DNA from: Clostridiales bacterium
Lineage (GTDB): Bacteria > Bacillota > Clostridia > Christensenellales > CAG-314
Direction: 5' to 3'
Assembly (NCBI GenBank): GCA_022508375.1
Contig: JAFLVJ010000004.1
Span: 1 to 64,000, forward strand
Length of the DNA stretch: 64,000 bases
Below, one piece after another: positions 56,512 to 64,000 of this stretch. The position numbers and the translations under genes are program-made. The notes under the pieces were generated by a model that had not been told where the DNA came from, did not search any database, and saw only the letters and a list, made by a program, of their open reading frames with translations. Position 1 is the first letter of the stretch, and each line of letters opens with the position of its first letter.

Positions 56512-59070
56512 ATGTTGAACTCATTAAACGCAGTGAGCTACTTCAATTTGATAGCAAATCGAAGTTATATAGGACTGGCAGTTGGACTATCAGTAGGATT
56601 TGTACTGATGGCTCTTATTGTCACCTCACTGATTTTGTATTTCATATTCCCGGACAAGTTGCGGAATCTTTTCCACAACAAGTTTTGGACTGCGATTGGC
56701 AATTTTTTCCGCAAATTGAAATACGTATTTCAAAATAAAGTCGGACCTGCGTTTAAAAAAGCATTTAGCGATAAGAGTAACAATGAAAGTGACAATATAG
56801 TAGTGGAGGCCGAGCAAAACGCTACTAACGGCGTACAAATTGATCCCGTGTCAAATGAGCGTATGCTTATCGGCATGACGCTAGATACTCGCAATCTTCA
56901 ACGAATATACGTTGCCGGCAATCAGTTCGATTGTTCGGGATTGGTCGTACGCGCGCAGTACAATATCAACCCTGTAACGGTCTGCTTTACCGAGTACAGT
57001 ATCGTTGATAAAGAGACCTACGTTCGCTTGAGAAGACGTGGCAATGCCAAAGGGGTGTATGTTATCGCACCCTACATGGATATCGAAGGCGAAAGAGTAG
57101 TAGCAGTTAAATTTGAAGACTACAGTGAGGAATACAAAATATACGTAAAAGAGCGCCATCCAAGCGCGGAATACGTCGAAACCGCCAACGCTGAGGCTAC
57201 CGATTCTTCACTGACTAATATAGACGAATATCCGTCGTATGACAGTGCAAATACATCAAACGACGTCGTTTACATAGATACCTACGTTTCCTTTTCGGAT
57301 CGCAGATTAAAGCGTATCTTTTTAGATGCTCGAAACGTTCCGAGGGAATTTAACACAGGGGACGATTTCGATTACAGCGGATTGGTAGTTCAGGCTAAGT
57401 ACAACGCCGAGCCAACGCAAGTAACTTTGACGGATTACAATCTTGTGGATCAGGAAACGTACTATCAACTTCGCAGGAGAAACAAAACACCGGGCGTGTA
57501 TATTATCAAGCCCGACATGAACGTAGCAGGGGAAGCTACCGTAAACGTCGAATACGAAGGTAAAAGCGCACAATACACAATTTTTATCAAGAGCGATTAC
57601 GTCGAAGACGAATATCTTTCGGAAGCTGTTGCTCAGGACGTTGTTGCGCCCGAACAGGATACCGGCGACTTCATAGTTGAACAAGTTAATGTTGCCGATC
57701 TGCAACCAACAACAGAACAATTCGTCGAAACAACTGACACACAGGTTGTAGCGACCGAAGCTGTTGATGATTCGGTCGAGACGGCAGTCAACACGGACGT
57801 TGAGGTTCTACCCGAACAGGATCGCAACCTCACGGGAATAGTGCTCGATACTACCGCAGTACAGCGCACTTTTACCGCAGGCGAGACATTCGACTGTAGT
57901 GGGTTAGTTGTACATGCGCAGTACAGCGACGAACCCACGTCGGTTATTTTATCCGATTACGATCTGATAGATATCGACACATATGCACGTTTGAGAAGAC
58001 GTGGTAAGGTTTCGGGCGTATATGTAATCAAGCCCAGTTTGAGTGAAGCCGGCGATAAAATAGTAATGGTAATGTTCGAAGATAAAAGCGCTTCGTATTC
58101 TATTTCTATTGAACAAGCGCCAATAAGTGTACAGGCGACGGAACCGACCGTGGAAGCGGTAAAGTCGGACGAATCGGACGTACAGGAGTACGTAGAAGTA
58201 AGTCGTCAAATACAGTCTATTACTATCAATACGGATGCGGTTTTAAAACAGTTTGTCGAGGGCAATTCGTTCACATACGAAGGGCTGGTTGTTACTGCCC
58301 ATTTCAACGTAGAACCGTATGACGAAATAGTTGCGGATTACTCAGTATCGCTACCGAACATGCACAATGTCGGCACGCAGACCGTAGTCGTAACTTACCT
58401 TGACCATACCGCAGAATATCAAATTACGGTAGATGCTGCACCCAAAGTCAAGAAAAATCCATCCCCCGCAGTCATAATTGAAGAAGAAACGGTTGACACG
58501 CGGTTACGCTATGACAAAAGTTTCATGGCACGGCTCATTCAATCGGACGATGAAGTAAAGTATTGGTACACTGATCTCAAGAACGAAATACTTTCTTACA
58601 AGGGCGTTAAAAGCCGTATAAGCTGGAAACGCGAAACGTTCAAATGTGGCGGAAAGCTTGTACTTGCCAAATTATCCTACCGCGGTAAAGTTTTGTGTAT
58701 CTATTTGCCACTTAACCCGGCAGATTTCCCCAAGTACTATCCTGTGGAAGACGCGTCCGATTTGTCATGCTACCTTGATACTCCGCTTATGGTGCGTCTC
58801 AAGAACCCAAAACGTATGGAAATAGCCAAGGATCTCATCGGGATGGTTATGAAGAAAAACAAGATGGTGCGCGTTCCGCACGAATCTATTGACTATTACG
58901 TTCCGTACGAAGGAATTCTCGATCTCATTAACAAGGGATACGCCAGACGAAACATCCGAACTGCCGAGGAAGAGGCAATATTCGAGCGCGACAACATGAA
59001 TATCGATCTCGACGAAGATACCCTCACCTTGACGGAAGTAGCACCGAGAGTTTACGTAACAAAGAAATAA
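56512..59070 (+). CDS. Single-pass membrane protein with four Ig-like repeats, paralogue of the 54722 gene
   Basis: An 852-residue protein. A membrane helix (about residues 22-46) is followed by a strongly basic stretch (DKLRNLFHNKFWTAIGNFFRK), then four Big_3-type repeats (openings MLIGMTLDTRNLQR, RLKRIFLDARNVPR, NLTGIVLDTTAVQR, QIQSITINTDAVLK) with acidic linkers. It ends in the same C-terminal domain as its neighbour (RYDKSFMARLIQ, RISWKRETFKC, VEDASDLSCYLDTPLMVRLKN). By the positive-inside rule the basic stretch would put the repeats in the cytoplasm, so topology is open. ATG 56512 has GAGGTGA upstream and an N-terminus matching the paralogue. Confidence 0.8.
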   Translation: MLNSLNAVSYFNLIANRSYIGLAVGLSVGFVLMALIVTSLILYFIFPDKLRNLFHNKFWTAIGNFFRKLKYVFQNKVGPAFKKAFSDKSNNESDNIVVEAEQNATNGVQIDPVSNERMLIGMTLDTRNLQRIYVAGNQFDCSGLVVRAQYNINPVTVCFTEYSIVDKETYVRLRRRGNAKGVYVIAPYMDIEGERVVAVKFEDYSEEYKIYVKERHPSAEYVETANAEATDSSLTNIDEYPSYDSANTSNDVVYIDTYVSFSDRRLKRIFLDARNVPREFNTGDDFDYSGLVVQAKYNAEPTQVTLTDYNLVDQETYYQLRRRNKTPGVYIIKPDMNVAGEATVNVEYEGKSAQYTIFIKSDYVEDEYLSEAVAQDVVAPEQDTGDFIVEQVNVADLQPTTEQFVETTDTQVVATEAVDDSVETAVNTDVEVLPEQDRNLTGIVLDTTAVQRTFTAGETFDCSGLVVHAQYSDEPTSVILSDYDLIDIDTYARLRRRGKVSGVYVIKPSLSEAGDKIVMVMFEDKSASYSISIEQAPISVQATEPTVEAVKSDESDVQEYVEVSRQIQSITINTDAVLKQFVEGNSFTYEGLVVTAHFNVEPYDEIVADYSVSLPNMHNVGTQTVVVTYLDHTAEYQITVDAAPKVKKNPSPAVIIEEETVDTRLRYDKSFMARLIQSDDEVKYWYTDLKNEILSYKGVKSRISWKRETFKCGGKLVLAKLSYRGKVLCIYLPLNPADFPKYYPVEDASDLSCYLDTPLMVRLKNPKRMEIAKDLIGMVMKKNKMVRVPHESIDYYVPYEGILDLINKGYARRNIRTAEEEAIFERDNMNIDLDEDTLTLTEVAPRVYVTKK

Positions 59071-59082
59071 AATTTTGTTAAC

Positions 59083-59116
59083 AAAAGAGCAATCTGTTAT
59101 GCAGATTGCTCTTTTA
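59083..59116. terminator. Bidirectional terminator between the Ig-like gene and lexA
   Basis: AAAAGAGCAATCTG-TTATG-CAGATTGCTCTTTT: a 14-bp perfect stem with short T-runs on both strands. Confidence 0.9.
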
Positions 59117-59131
59117 TGCTTTAATAATAAT

Positions 59132-59734
59132 TTAAAACTTTTTAATACAGCCTATTACTTTGCCGATGATAGTGGGGTTTTCGTCAGGCGTAATGATAAT
59201 ATCGTCCATTTCGCTGTTTTCAGGGTGAAGAACAAGGTTTGGCGTTGTTGCGCGCAAGCGCTTTATAGTTGCCTTATCTTGCCACAAAGCAACGACGATT
59301 TCGTTGATATCCGCAGAGTTTTGCGAGTGAACGATGACGAAATCCCCGTCGGATATTCCGGCATTTATCATACTTTCACCTTCCACGCGCAACATAAACA
59401 GGTCCTTACCCATAAATATATCTTGCGGTAACGGGAACTCCCCTTCAACGTTTTCAATGGCAAGTATGCCCTTACCTGCGCTGACGTTACCGACAAGCGG
59501 GACGTAGTTGGATTGCGAACGGGTCTGCGTAACAGTAAACGCACGTTTTTTGTTGGCGTCCTGCGAAATCAGCCCCTGATTGCGCAACTTTTCCAGATAG
59601 TAGTGCACTGTTGAAGTGGACTTTATTGTAAATTTCTCACCGATTTCTCTCACCGAAGGCGGATAACCGTTGTCGTCAATAAAGTTTTTGATGTAGTCGT
59701 ATATTTCAGATAATCTTTTGTCACCCTTTTTCAT
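59132..59734 (-). CDS. lexA: LexA repressor
   Basis: A 200-residue SOS repressor. The N-terminal winged helix (residues 1-70, GYPPSVREIGEKFTIKSTSTVHYYLEKL) binds DNA. The autocleavage site is Ala86-Gly87, and the catalytic dyad is Ser121 (VEGESMINAG) and Lys158 (KATIKR). RecA filament, encoded at 24 kb, would trigger self-cleavage. It lies downstream of hflX and the recombinase on the minus strand and has its own candidate LexA box. Confidence 0.95.
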   Translation of the reverse strand: MKKGDKRLSEIYDYIKNFIDDNGYPPSVREIGEKFTIKSTSTVHYYLEKLRNQGLISQDANKKRAFTVTQTRSQSNYVPLVGNVSAGKGILAIENVEGEFPLPQDIFMGKDLFMLRVEGESMINAGISDGDFVIVHSQNSADINEIVVALWQDKATIKRLRATTPNLVLHPENSEMDDIIITPDENPTIIGKVIGCIKKF

Positions 59735-59779
59735 GGTTACATTATATCACATCACAATTCAAATTGCAATAGTAAATAA

Positions 59780-59791
59780 AAACTTTTGTTC
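59780..59791 (-). promoter_or_regulatory. Candidate LexA box upstream of lexA
   Basis: On the minus strand GAACAAAAGTTT, one base off the Firmicutes consensus GAAC-N4-GTTC, in the 62-base hflX-lexA gap. A TATAAT-like element lies between it and the start codon. This supports autoregulation. Confidence 0.65.
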
Positions 59792-59796
59792 TAAAT

Positions 59797-61035
59797 TTAA
59801 AAAACAATATACTTGGCAACCGTATTGACGTGTGTTTTTGCTATGACCACTTTTATCAATACGTAATCGTCCTTATATTCAACGTTTTGACACTCTGCAT
59901 CACATTTGTGCAACTCGGATAGTACTTTTGCGCTTTCGGCATATGGAACTTGCAGCTGTAGCTGTGAGTATTTTGTCATTGCGTGTTTGTTAATAATTTC
60001 CAATAAAACGTCAATGTTTTTGCCTGTCAATGCGGATACGAATACCGATTGACATCCGTCTGCAACATAGTTGCTTGCATTTAGCTTGTCACATTTGTTG
60101 TACACACGGACTATCGGAGCGGTTGTATTTAACTCGGACAGTGTCTGTTCGGTAACTTCGATATGCTTGGCAACGTTTTCGTCCGACACGTCACAAACGT
60201 TTAATAGTAAGTCGGCTTTTGTTGCTTCTTCCAACGTAGATTTAAATGCATTGAGCAATGCGTGAGGAAGTTCCTTGATAAAACCAACAGTGTCGCATAT
60301 CAATATTTCAATCCCATTTGGCATTTTTATCTTTCGAATCGTTGTATCGAGAGTTGCGAACAATTTATCATCGGCATACACGGCGGATTCGGTCAAACGG
60401 TTAAATAGTGTAGATTTACCGGCATTGGTGTATCCGACAAGAGCCACGGTAAACATGCCGTTCCCTTCTCTCTTTTTTCGGGTGATATCGCGATGTTTTT
60501 CGATTTCCTTCAATTCCTGTCTAAGGCGGTACATTCTTTCCCGAGCAAGTCTTTTGTTCGTTTCCAACATCGTTTCGCCGGGTCCGCGTGTGCCTATGCC
60601 TGCGCCCTGTCGTGAAAAGTCCCCTTCAGGCTTAGTTGCCAGATTGTACGAAAGCTGCGCAAGCTCGACCTGTTTTTTACCCTCGGCAGAAGTTGCGCGC
60701 AGCGCAAATATATCCAATATCAAGTCTATTTTGTCAATTACGTCACATTCCAAGGCTTTGGATAGCGTTACCCTTTGCGTCGAATTAAGCGTGCATGAAA
60801 AAATGACTACGTCAATTTCGCAGTCCAACATGTCAATAGTGCGCTTCAGTTCGTCCAGCTTGCCTTTGCCAACAACCGTATTGTTATCGATGGAATTTCT
60901 TTTTTGGGAACAGTGTAATTTTATATCCCCTTGAGCAGTGTGTATAAGCTCGCTCAGCTCGTACAAATCCTGTTCAACGTTGCTGTCAGGCAGTTCGACG
61001 TAAACAAGAGCAACGTTTTCAACCTTTATCTTCAT
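59797..61035 (-). CDS. hflX: GTPase HflX
   Basis: A 412-residue ribosome-associated GTPase. The N-terminal HflX domain has a Gly-rich linker (RQGAGIGTRGPGETMLETNKR). The G domain has G1 GYTNAGKST, G2/switch LFATLDTT, G3 DTVGF and G4 NKCDK. It splits or rescues stalled ribosomes. Its start directly follows the recombinase stop, so the two are coupled. Confidence 0.95.
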   Translation of the reverse strand: MKIKVENVALVYVELPDSNVEQDLYELSELIHTAQGDIKLHCSQKRNSIDNNTVVGKGKLDELKRTIDMLDCEIDVVIFSCTLNSTQRVTLSKALECDVIDKIDLILDIFALRATSAEGKKQVELAQLSYNLATKPEGDFSRQGAGIGTRGPGETMLETNKRLARERMYRLRQELKEIEKHRDITRKKREGNGMFTVALVGYTNAGKSTLFNRLTESAVYADDKLFATLDTTIRKIKMPNGIEILICDTVGFIKELPHALLNAFKSTLEEATKADLLLNVCDVSDENVAKHIEVTEQTLSELNTTAPIVRVYNKCDKLNASNYVADGCQSVFVSALTGKNIDVLLEIINKHAMTKYSQLQLQVPYAESAKVLSELHKCDAECQNVEYKDDYVLIKVVIAKTHVNTVAKYIVF

Positions 61036-62106
61036 CTAATCGTCCTCATCATTTTTGGGCGCGCTTCGCAGATTGACTTTTGTCGATGCCTTACGCCGTA
61101 TGTCTTCCGTTATTGCGGCGTAATGGCGCTTTGTCGTGTTGACGTCCTTATGTCCCAAAACGTCCGCCACAACGTATATATCACCCGTGTTGCGGTATAG
61201 CTGTGTGCCAAATGTCGAACGTAACTTATGTGGCGTGATATGCTTGAGCGGTGTGGCAACAGCGCTGTATTTTTTTACTATGTTTTCCACCGCGCGGGTT
61301 GTAATGCGTTTTTTTTGTAGTGAAAGGAATAGTGCCGACTCGTTTTTCAAGGCTGTATCCGCTTGCCGAACAGTGTAGTAGTCGTACAAATATCCTGCAA
61401 CCTCTTCGGAGAAATACAGTATAACGCGAGCTCCGCCCTTGCGCGTAACAACAAAACTCAAATCATCGAAGTTGACGTCGTCCATGTCAATTCCGACCAA
61501 TTCGCTTACACGAATACCCGTACCAAGCAGTAAACTTACCATTGCAAGATCGCGCACACGGGTGTTTTCCTGATATTTTTGTTGGCGTTCGCTTAGTCCT
61601 GCGCCCGTATCTACAACGTCGAGCATGTTTTCTATTTCGTGACCTTCCAAGCGTATTATCTCTTTTTCCCTTAGTTTAGGGGTATCGACAGAGGCGGTGG
61701 GATTGTAGCGAATAACCTGTTTCTTTTCAAAATATTTAATCAACGAACGAATTGCCGCCAGTTTTCTGCTTTTTCCGCGTGCGCTGTTTTTTACAACGTT
61801 TCCGTCCTTATCCTTATATATTTCGATATAACTGAGATAGGCTTCGATTTCGAACGGAGAAAGCGACTCAATGTCCGCAGGAGTCACTTCCTTGACGCTC
61901 TTACTCTTGAAACGCACAATTTTTGCACATAGATAGTTAAAAAAAGTTCTTATGTCGTATGCGTAATTCAAGCGCGTAAGCGGTGTAGTGTTGGACGAAA
62001 TGCCAACAAAATATTCGCGGCAGAAATCGGGCAGATCTTCATCAAGTATTCTGTCCAATTTTTCGATGTTACTTGCGTCTCTATTATTAAAATACGTTTT
62101 GCTCAT
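61036..62106 (-). CDS. Tyrosine recombinase, XerS-like
   Basis: A 356-residue site-specific recombinase with SAM-like N-terminal core-binding (residues 30-135) and catalytic domains. The catalytic set is complete: Arg199 (GTGIRVSEL), Lys223 (TRKGG), His293 and Arg296 (HKLR), His319 (LGHKD) and Tyr329 (KRHYA). Length and layout fit the 356-residue XerS-type single recombinase better than XerC/XerD (about 300). It probably resolves chromosome dimers with FtsK; an integrase role is less likely given its housekeeping neighbours hflX and lexA. No Shine-Dalgarno is seen. Confidence 0.88.
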   Translation of the reverse strand: MSKTYFNNRDASNIEKLDRILDEDLPDFCREYFVGISSNTTPLTRLNYAYDIRTFFNYLCAKIVRFKSKSVKEVTPADIESLSPFEIEAYLSYIEIYKDKDGNVVKNSARGKSRKLAAIRSLIKYFEKKQVIRYNPTASVDTPKLREKEIIRLEGHEIENMLDVVDTGAGLSERQQKYQENTRVRDLAMVSLLLGTGIRVSELVGIDMDDVNFDDLSFVVTRKGGARVILYFSEEVAGYLYDYYTVRQADTALKNESALFLSLQKKRITTRAVENIVKKYSAVATPLKHITPHKLRSTFGTQLYRNTGDIYVVADVLGHKDVNTTKRHYAAITEDIRRKASTKVNLRSAPKNDEDD

Positions 62107-62112
62107 GCTGAC

Positions 62113-62141
62113 ATTCTATCACAAATCTATTCGCAAAGCAA
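62113..62141 (-). promoter_or_regulatory. Promoter of the recombinase gene, overlapping an inverted repeat
   Basis: On the minus strand TTGCTT, 17-base spacer, TAGAAT, ending seven bases before the ATG. Transcription would start at or next to the start codon, giving a leaderless or nearly leaderless mRNA. The inverted repeat at 62123-62158 covers the -35 and spacer. Confidence 0.5.
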
Positions 62142-62158
62142 CACACTTTTACGAATAA
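62123..62158. repeat. Inverted repeat CTATTCGCA...TACGAATAA, second dif-like copy
   Basis: AAATCTATTCGCA (62123-62135) and TTTTACGAATA (62147-62157) match the site at 28043-28077 at 23 of 24 arm positions, with an unrelated 11-base centre (10 bases there). Confidence 0.55.
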
Positions 62159-62788
62159 TTTCAAATCTAAGGGTAAAATTTCGAATACCTCAAAGTACCT
62201 ATTTTTTGAAGAATCGAACTACAATGGATTGTCTGCAGGGCATATTGCCGATAATTGCCGTAGTTACTGCAATTGCTGTAGTTACTGTTGAATAGGAATA
62301 GGTGGTGATATGCCAAAAAACTCTAGTGCGGTGGCAAGCGAGCGTCGAACGAACACGCTACATAAAACGTACAAATCACAGCAACGATATCCTGTATGGA
62401 CGCAACAACATCTTGTTTTCTCAAAGCTGACAGCGTAAATAAGACGCTAACAGATTTGTCGCTACCGCCGTGTAGTCAGCAGAGAATTCAATTTTGACAA
62501 AGTGGTGAAGTCAAAATATACCGTCCCACACATATCGATATCTATTCGCAAAAGGCAGCTTTTGCGAATAGATATCGGGCAAAAAGAGTGGCTATTTAGA
62601 AATACAGGCTTTCAGACAGTGAAATTAACATTCAATATAAATAAGCTGATTCTTTAAATAGCATCTGATAAATATAAATGTTTAAATAAATAACTTTATT
62701 TGATATGCAAGTTAGCTTCTTTAACAATGTGACAATTATAAAAGTATGAATGTCGCCGTTTTGAAGCGTTTTCTCAGAATTATCATAT
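62159..62788. other. Gene-free stretch upstream of the recombinase
   Basis: No open frame of note. It holds the long palindrome at 62536-62577 and a direct repeat of GTAGTTACTG around 62260 and 62278; otherwise AT-rich. Confidence 0.6.
62536..62577. repeat. Perfect 19-bp inverted repeat with a four-base loop
   Basis: CGATATCTATTCGCAAAAG, loop GCAG, then its exact complement. The core CTATTCG...CGAATAG is the same as in the two dif-like sites. No T-run follows on either strand. Confidence 0.75.
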
Positions 62789-62815
62789 AAAAAAGGGAAA
62801 CCCGTTTGGTTTCCC
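62789..62815 (-). terminator. Terminator of the ynbB-type gene
   Basis: On the minus strand GGGAAACC...GGTTTCCC followed by six T. Confidence 0.88.
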
Positions 62816-62898
62816 TCTGATATATAAATTGTAATATAATAACATTTCTTGATTCAATATATAAATATTGATAAATAATTATTTTTGCACAAATTCAA

Positions 62899-64000
62899 TT
62901 ACAGACTTTCCAAAACTTTTTCAAGAGCCAAAATGCCGTGTTCTAACGTTAAGCCGCCCTGCAAATAGACTGTGTAAGGTTCTCTTATCGGTCCGTCACA
63001 ACTAAGTTCGATTGAGGCGCCCTGCACAAAGCAGCCTGCAGCCATGATGACTTTGTCGGCATATCCCGGCTGTTCCCACGGCTCAGGCTTTACGAAGCCG
63101 TCAATTGGCGATACGGATTGAACCGCTTGGCAAAATTTAATCATTTTGTCAGGATCATTTAACCGTATTGCGCAAACAATATCTCCAAGATGCTCGTCTG
63201 AACGCGGAGAAACGTCAAATCCCTTGGCAGAAAGCACGCTTGAAAACAAAGTTGCAGTTTTTAGCGCCTGATTTACAGTATGTGGCGCTAAAAACAGACC
63301 TTGGTAAAACAATCTGTAACCATATTGGTATGAGCCGACCTCTGCGCCGATCGAGGGCGCTGTAAGCCGTCCTGCAACTAAATTTATCAAATCGTTGCGA
63401 CCTACTATATATCCGCCTGTAGGAGCCAGCCCGCCGCCGATATTTTTGATGAACGAACCTGCGCAAAAGTCAACCCCAACGTCGGTCGGTTCTAGTTTTT
63501 CAACAAATTCACCGTAGCAATTGTCACAAAAAATCATAATTTTGGGCGAAATCCCCTTAATGTAAAGGCACAAATCCTTAATTTGTGCAATACTTAATGC
63601 CGGGCGCCATGCATAGCCACGTGATCGTTGTATATAAATCATTTTAACGGGTTTTTGCTGTAGATACTTTCCGATAGCCTCGTAATCGAAGCCGCCTTCA
63701 CTTGTCAAATCGATTGTATCGAATTGAACGTTGAAATCTTTCAAGCTACCGATACCTTGCTTATATATAACGTCCTGTAAGGTGTCGTAAGGCTGTCCTG
63801 TAACGGACAAAACGATGTCATTTGGACGTAAAACGCCAAATAATGCCAATGAGATTGCATGAGTTCCGGATGTAATCAATGGGCTGACGATGGCATTTTC
63901 CGCTCCGAAAACCGTCGCTACAACCTTGCAAAGCGTATCACGCCCTACGTCATCGTTACCGTATCCGCTTGTTCCGTTGAAGTGCCTCAACGCAACGGCA
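62899..64000 (-). CDS. Methionine gamma-lyase family / aluminium resistance PLP protein (YnbB type), 5' truncated
   Basis: The frame runs off the window; about 367 residues are seen and roughly 40 N-terminal ones are missing. It is a fold-type I PLP enzyme: HFNGTSGYGNDD and GRDTL at the start, SGTHAISLALFG (cofactor phosphate loop), FCDNCYGEF (ring-binding Asp) and SFIKNIGGG (Schiff-base Lys). In B. subtilis ynbB lies next to hflX (ynbA), and it is close to hflX here too. The reaction in vivo is not established; the aluminium label is historical. Confidence 0.88.
   Translation of the reverse strand, partial: AVALRHFNGTSGYGNDDVGRDTLCKVVATVFGAENAIVSPLITSGTHAISLALFGVLRPNDIVLSVTGQPYDTLQDVIYKQGIGSLKDFNVQFDTIDLTSEGGFDYEAIGKYLQQKPVKMIYIQRSRGYAWRPALSIAQIKDLCLYIKGISPKIMIFCDNCYGEFVEKLEPTDVGVDFCAGSFIKNIGGGLAPTGGYIVGRNDLINLVAGRLTAPSIGAEVGSYQYGYRLFYQGLFLAPHTVNQALKTATLFSSVLSAKGFDVSPRSDEHLGDIVCAIRLNDPDKMIKFCQAVQSVSPIDGFVKPEPWEQPGYADKVIMAAGCFVQGASIELSCDGPIREPYTVYLQGGLTLEHGILALEKVLESL

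Noticed and set aside
61036..62106. The tyrosine recombinase as a phage or island integrase
   Set aside because: It is coupled to hflX and lexA, has a XerS-like length and layout, and no phage genes or tRNA att site adjoin it.

Overview
The window reads as a low-to-medium GC chromosome of a Gram-positive Clostridia-type bacterium. The evidence is gene order and family membership: rpsO-pnp-ylxY-M16 protease, ftsK/spoIIIE-rimO-pgsA-cinA-recA-rny, hflX-lexA with a ynbB-type gene nearby, an IspH-ribosomal protein S1 fusion, and a DUF2953-gerW pair typical of Firmicutes spore-formers. A gut or rumen uncultured Clostridia (Christensenellales-like) would fit, but this is inference and no marker for species was found.

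Layout. 1-4563: a tRNA-Tyr (first base missing) and a plus-strand run of small accessory enzymes (transglutaminase-like, TIGR04076, beta-carbonic anhydrase, GrpB, EFR1 flavodoxin/ferredoxin, alkaline-phosphatase-superfamily hydrolase). 4611-7478: a DIP1984-like gene behind a consensus promoter, then DUF2953-gerW-dac. 7782-27141: a long housekeeping block on the plus strand: rluB, HI0933-type flavoprotein, aroH, plsC, ispH-rpsA, rpsO, pnp, ylxY-like deacetylase, M16 peptidase, ftsK, rimO, pgsA, cinA, recA, rny. 27171-30775: rnhA (minus), tRNA-Trp (plus), a PadR regulator fused to membrane segments (minus) and a YgjP-like protein that has lost its catalytic Glu (plus).

30776-33898 is a 3.1-kb gene desert with two strong GC-alternating palindromes. 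It ends at a very strong-looking promoter (phased A-tracts, TTGACA-17-TATAGT). That promoter drives an approximately 830-nt ORF-less, stem-loop-rich leader (candidate large structured RNA), followed by a giant 6642-residue surface protein (34770-54698). The giant protein has a signal/TM segment, a Gly-rich beta-helix, about 40 Cys/His repeats, 33 DUF1542-like helical repeats of about 105 residues and a C-terminal membrane anchor without LPXTG. Two paralogous single-pass proteins follow, each with Ig-like repeats and a shared unnamed C-terminal domain. Leader, giant protein and partners look like one surface locus.

59083-64000 (minus strand): lexA with its own LexA-type box, hflX, a XerS-like tyrosine recombinase, a 0.8-kb intergenic region with recombinase-site-like inverted repeats, and the 5'-truncated ynbB-type PLP enzyme. 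One of the inverted repeats has a close match between the tRNA-Trp and padR genes at 28 kb, making it a dif-like candidate.
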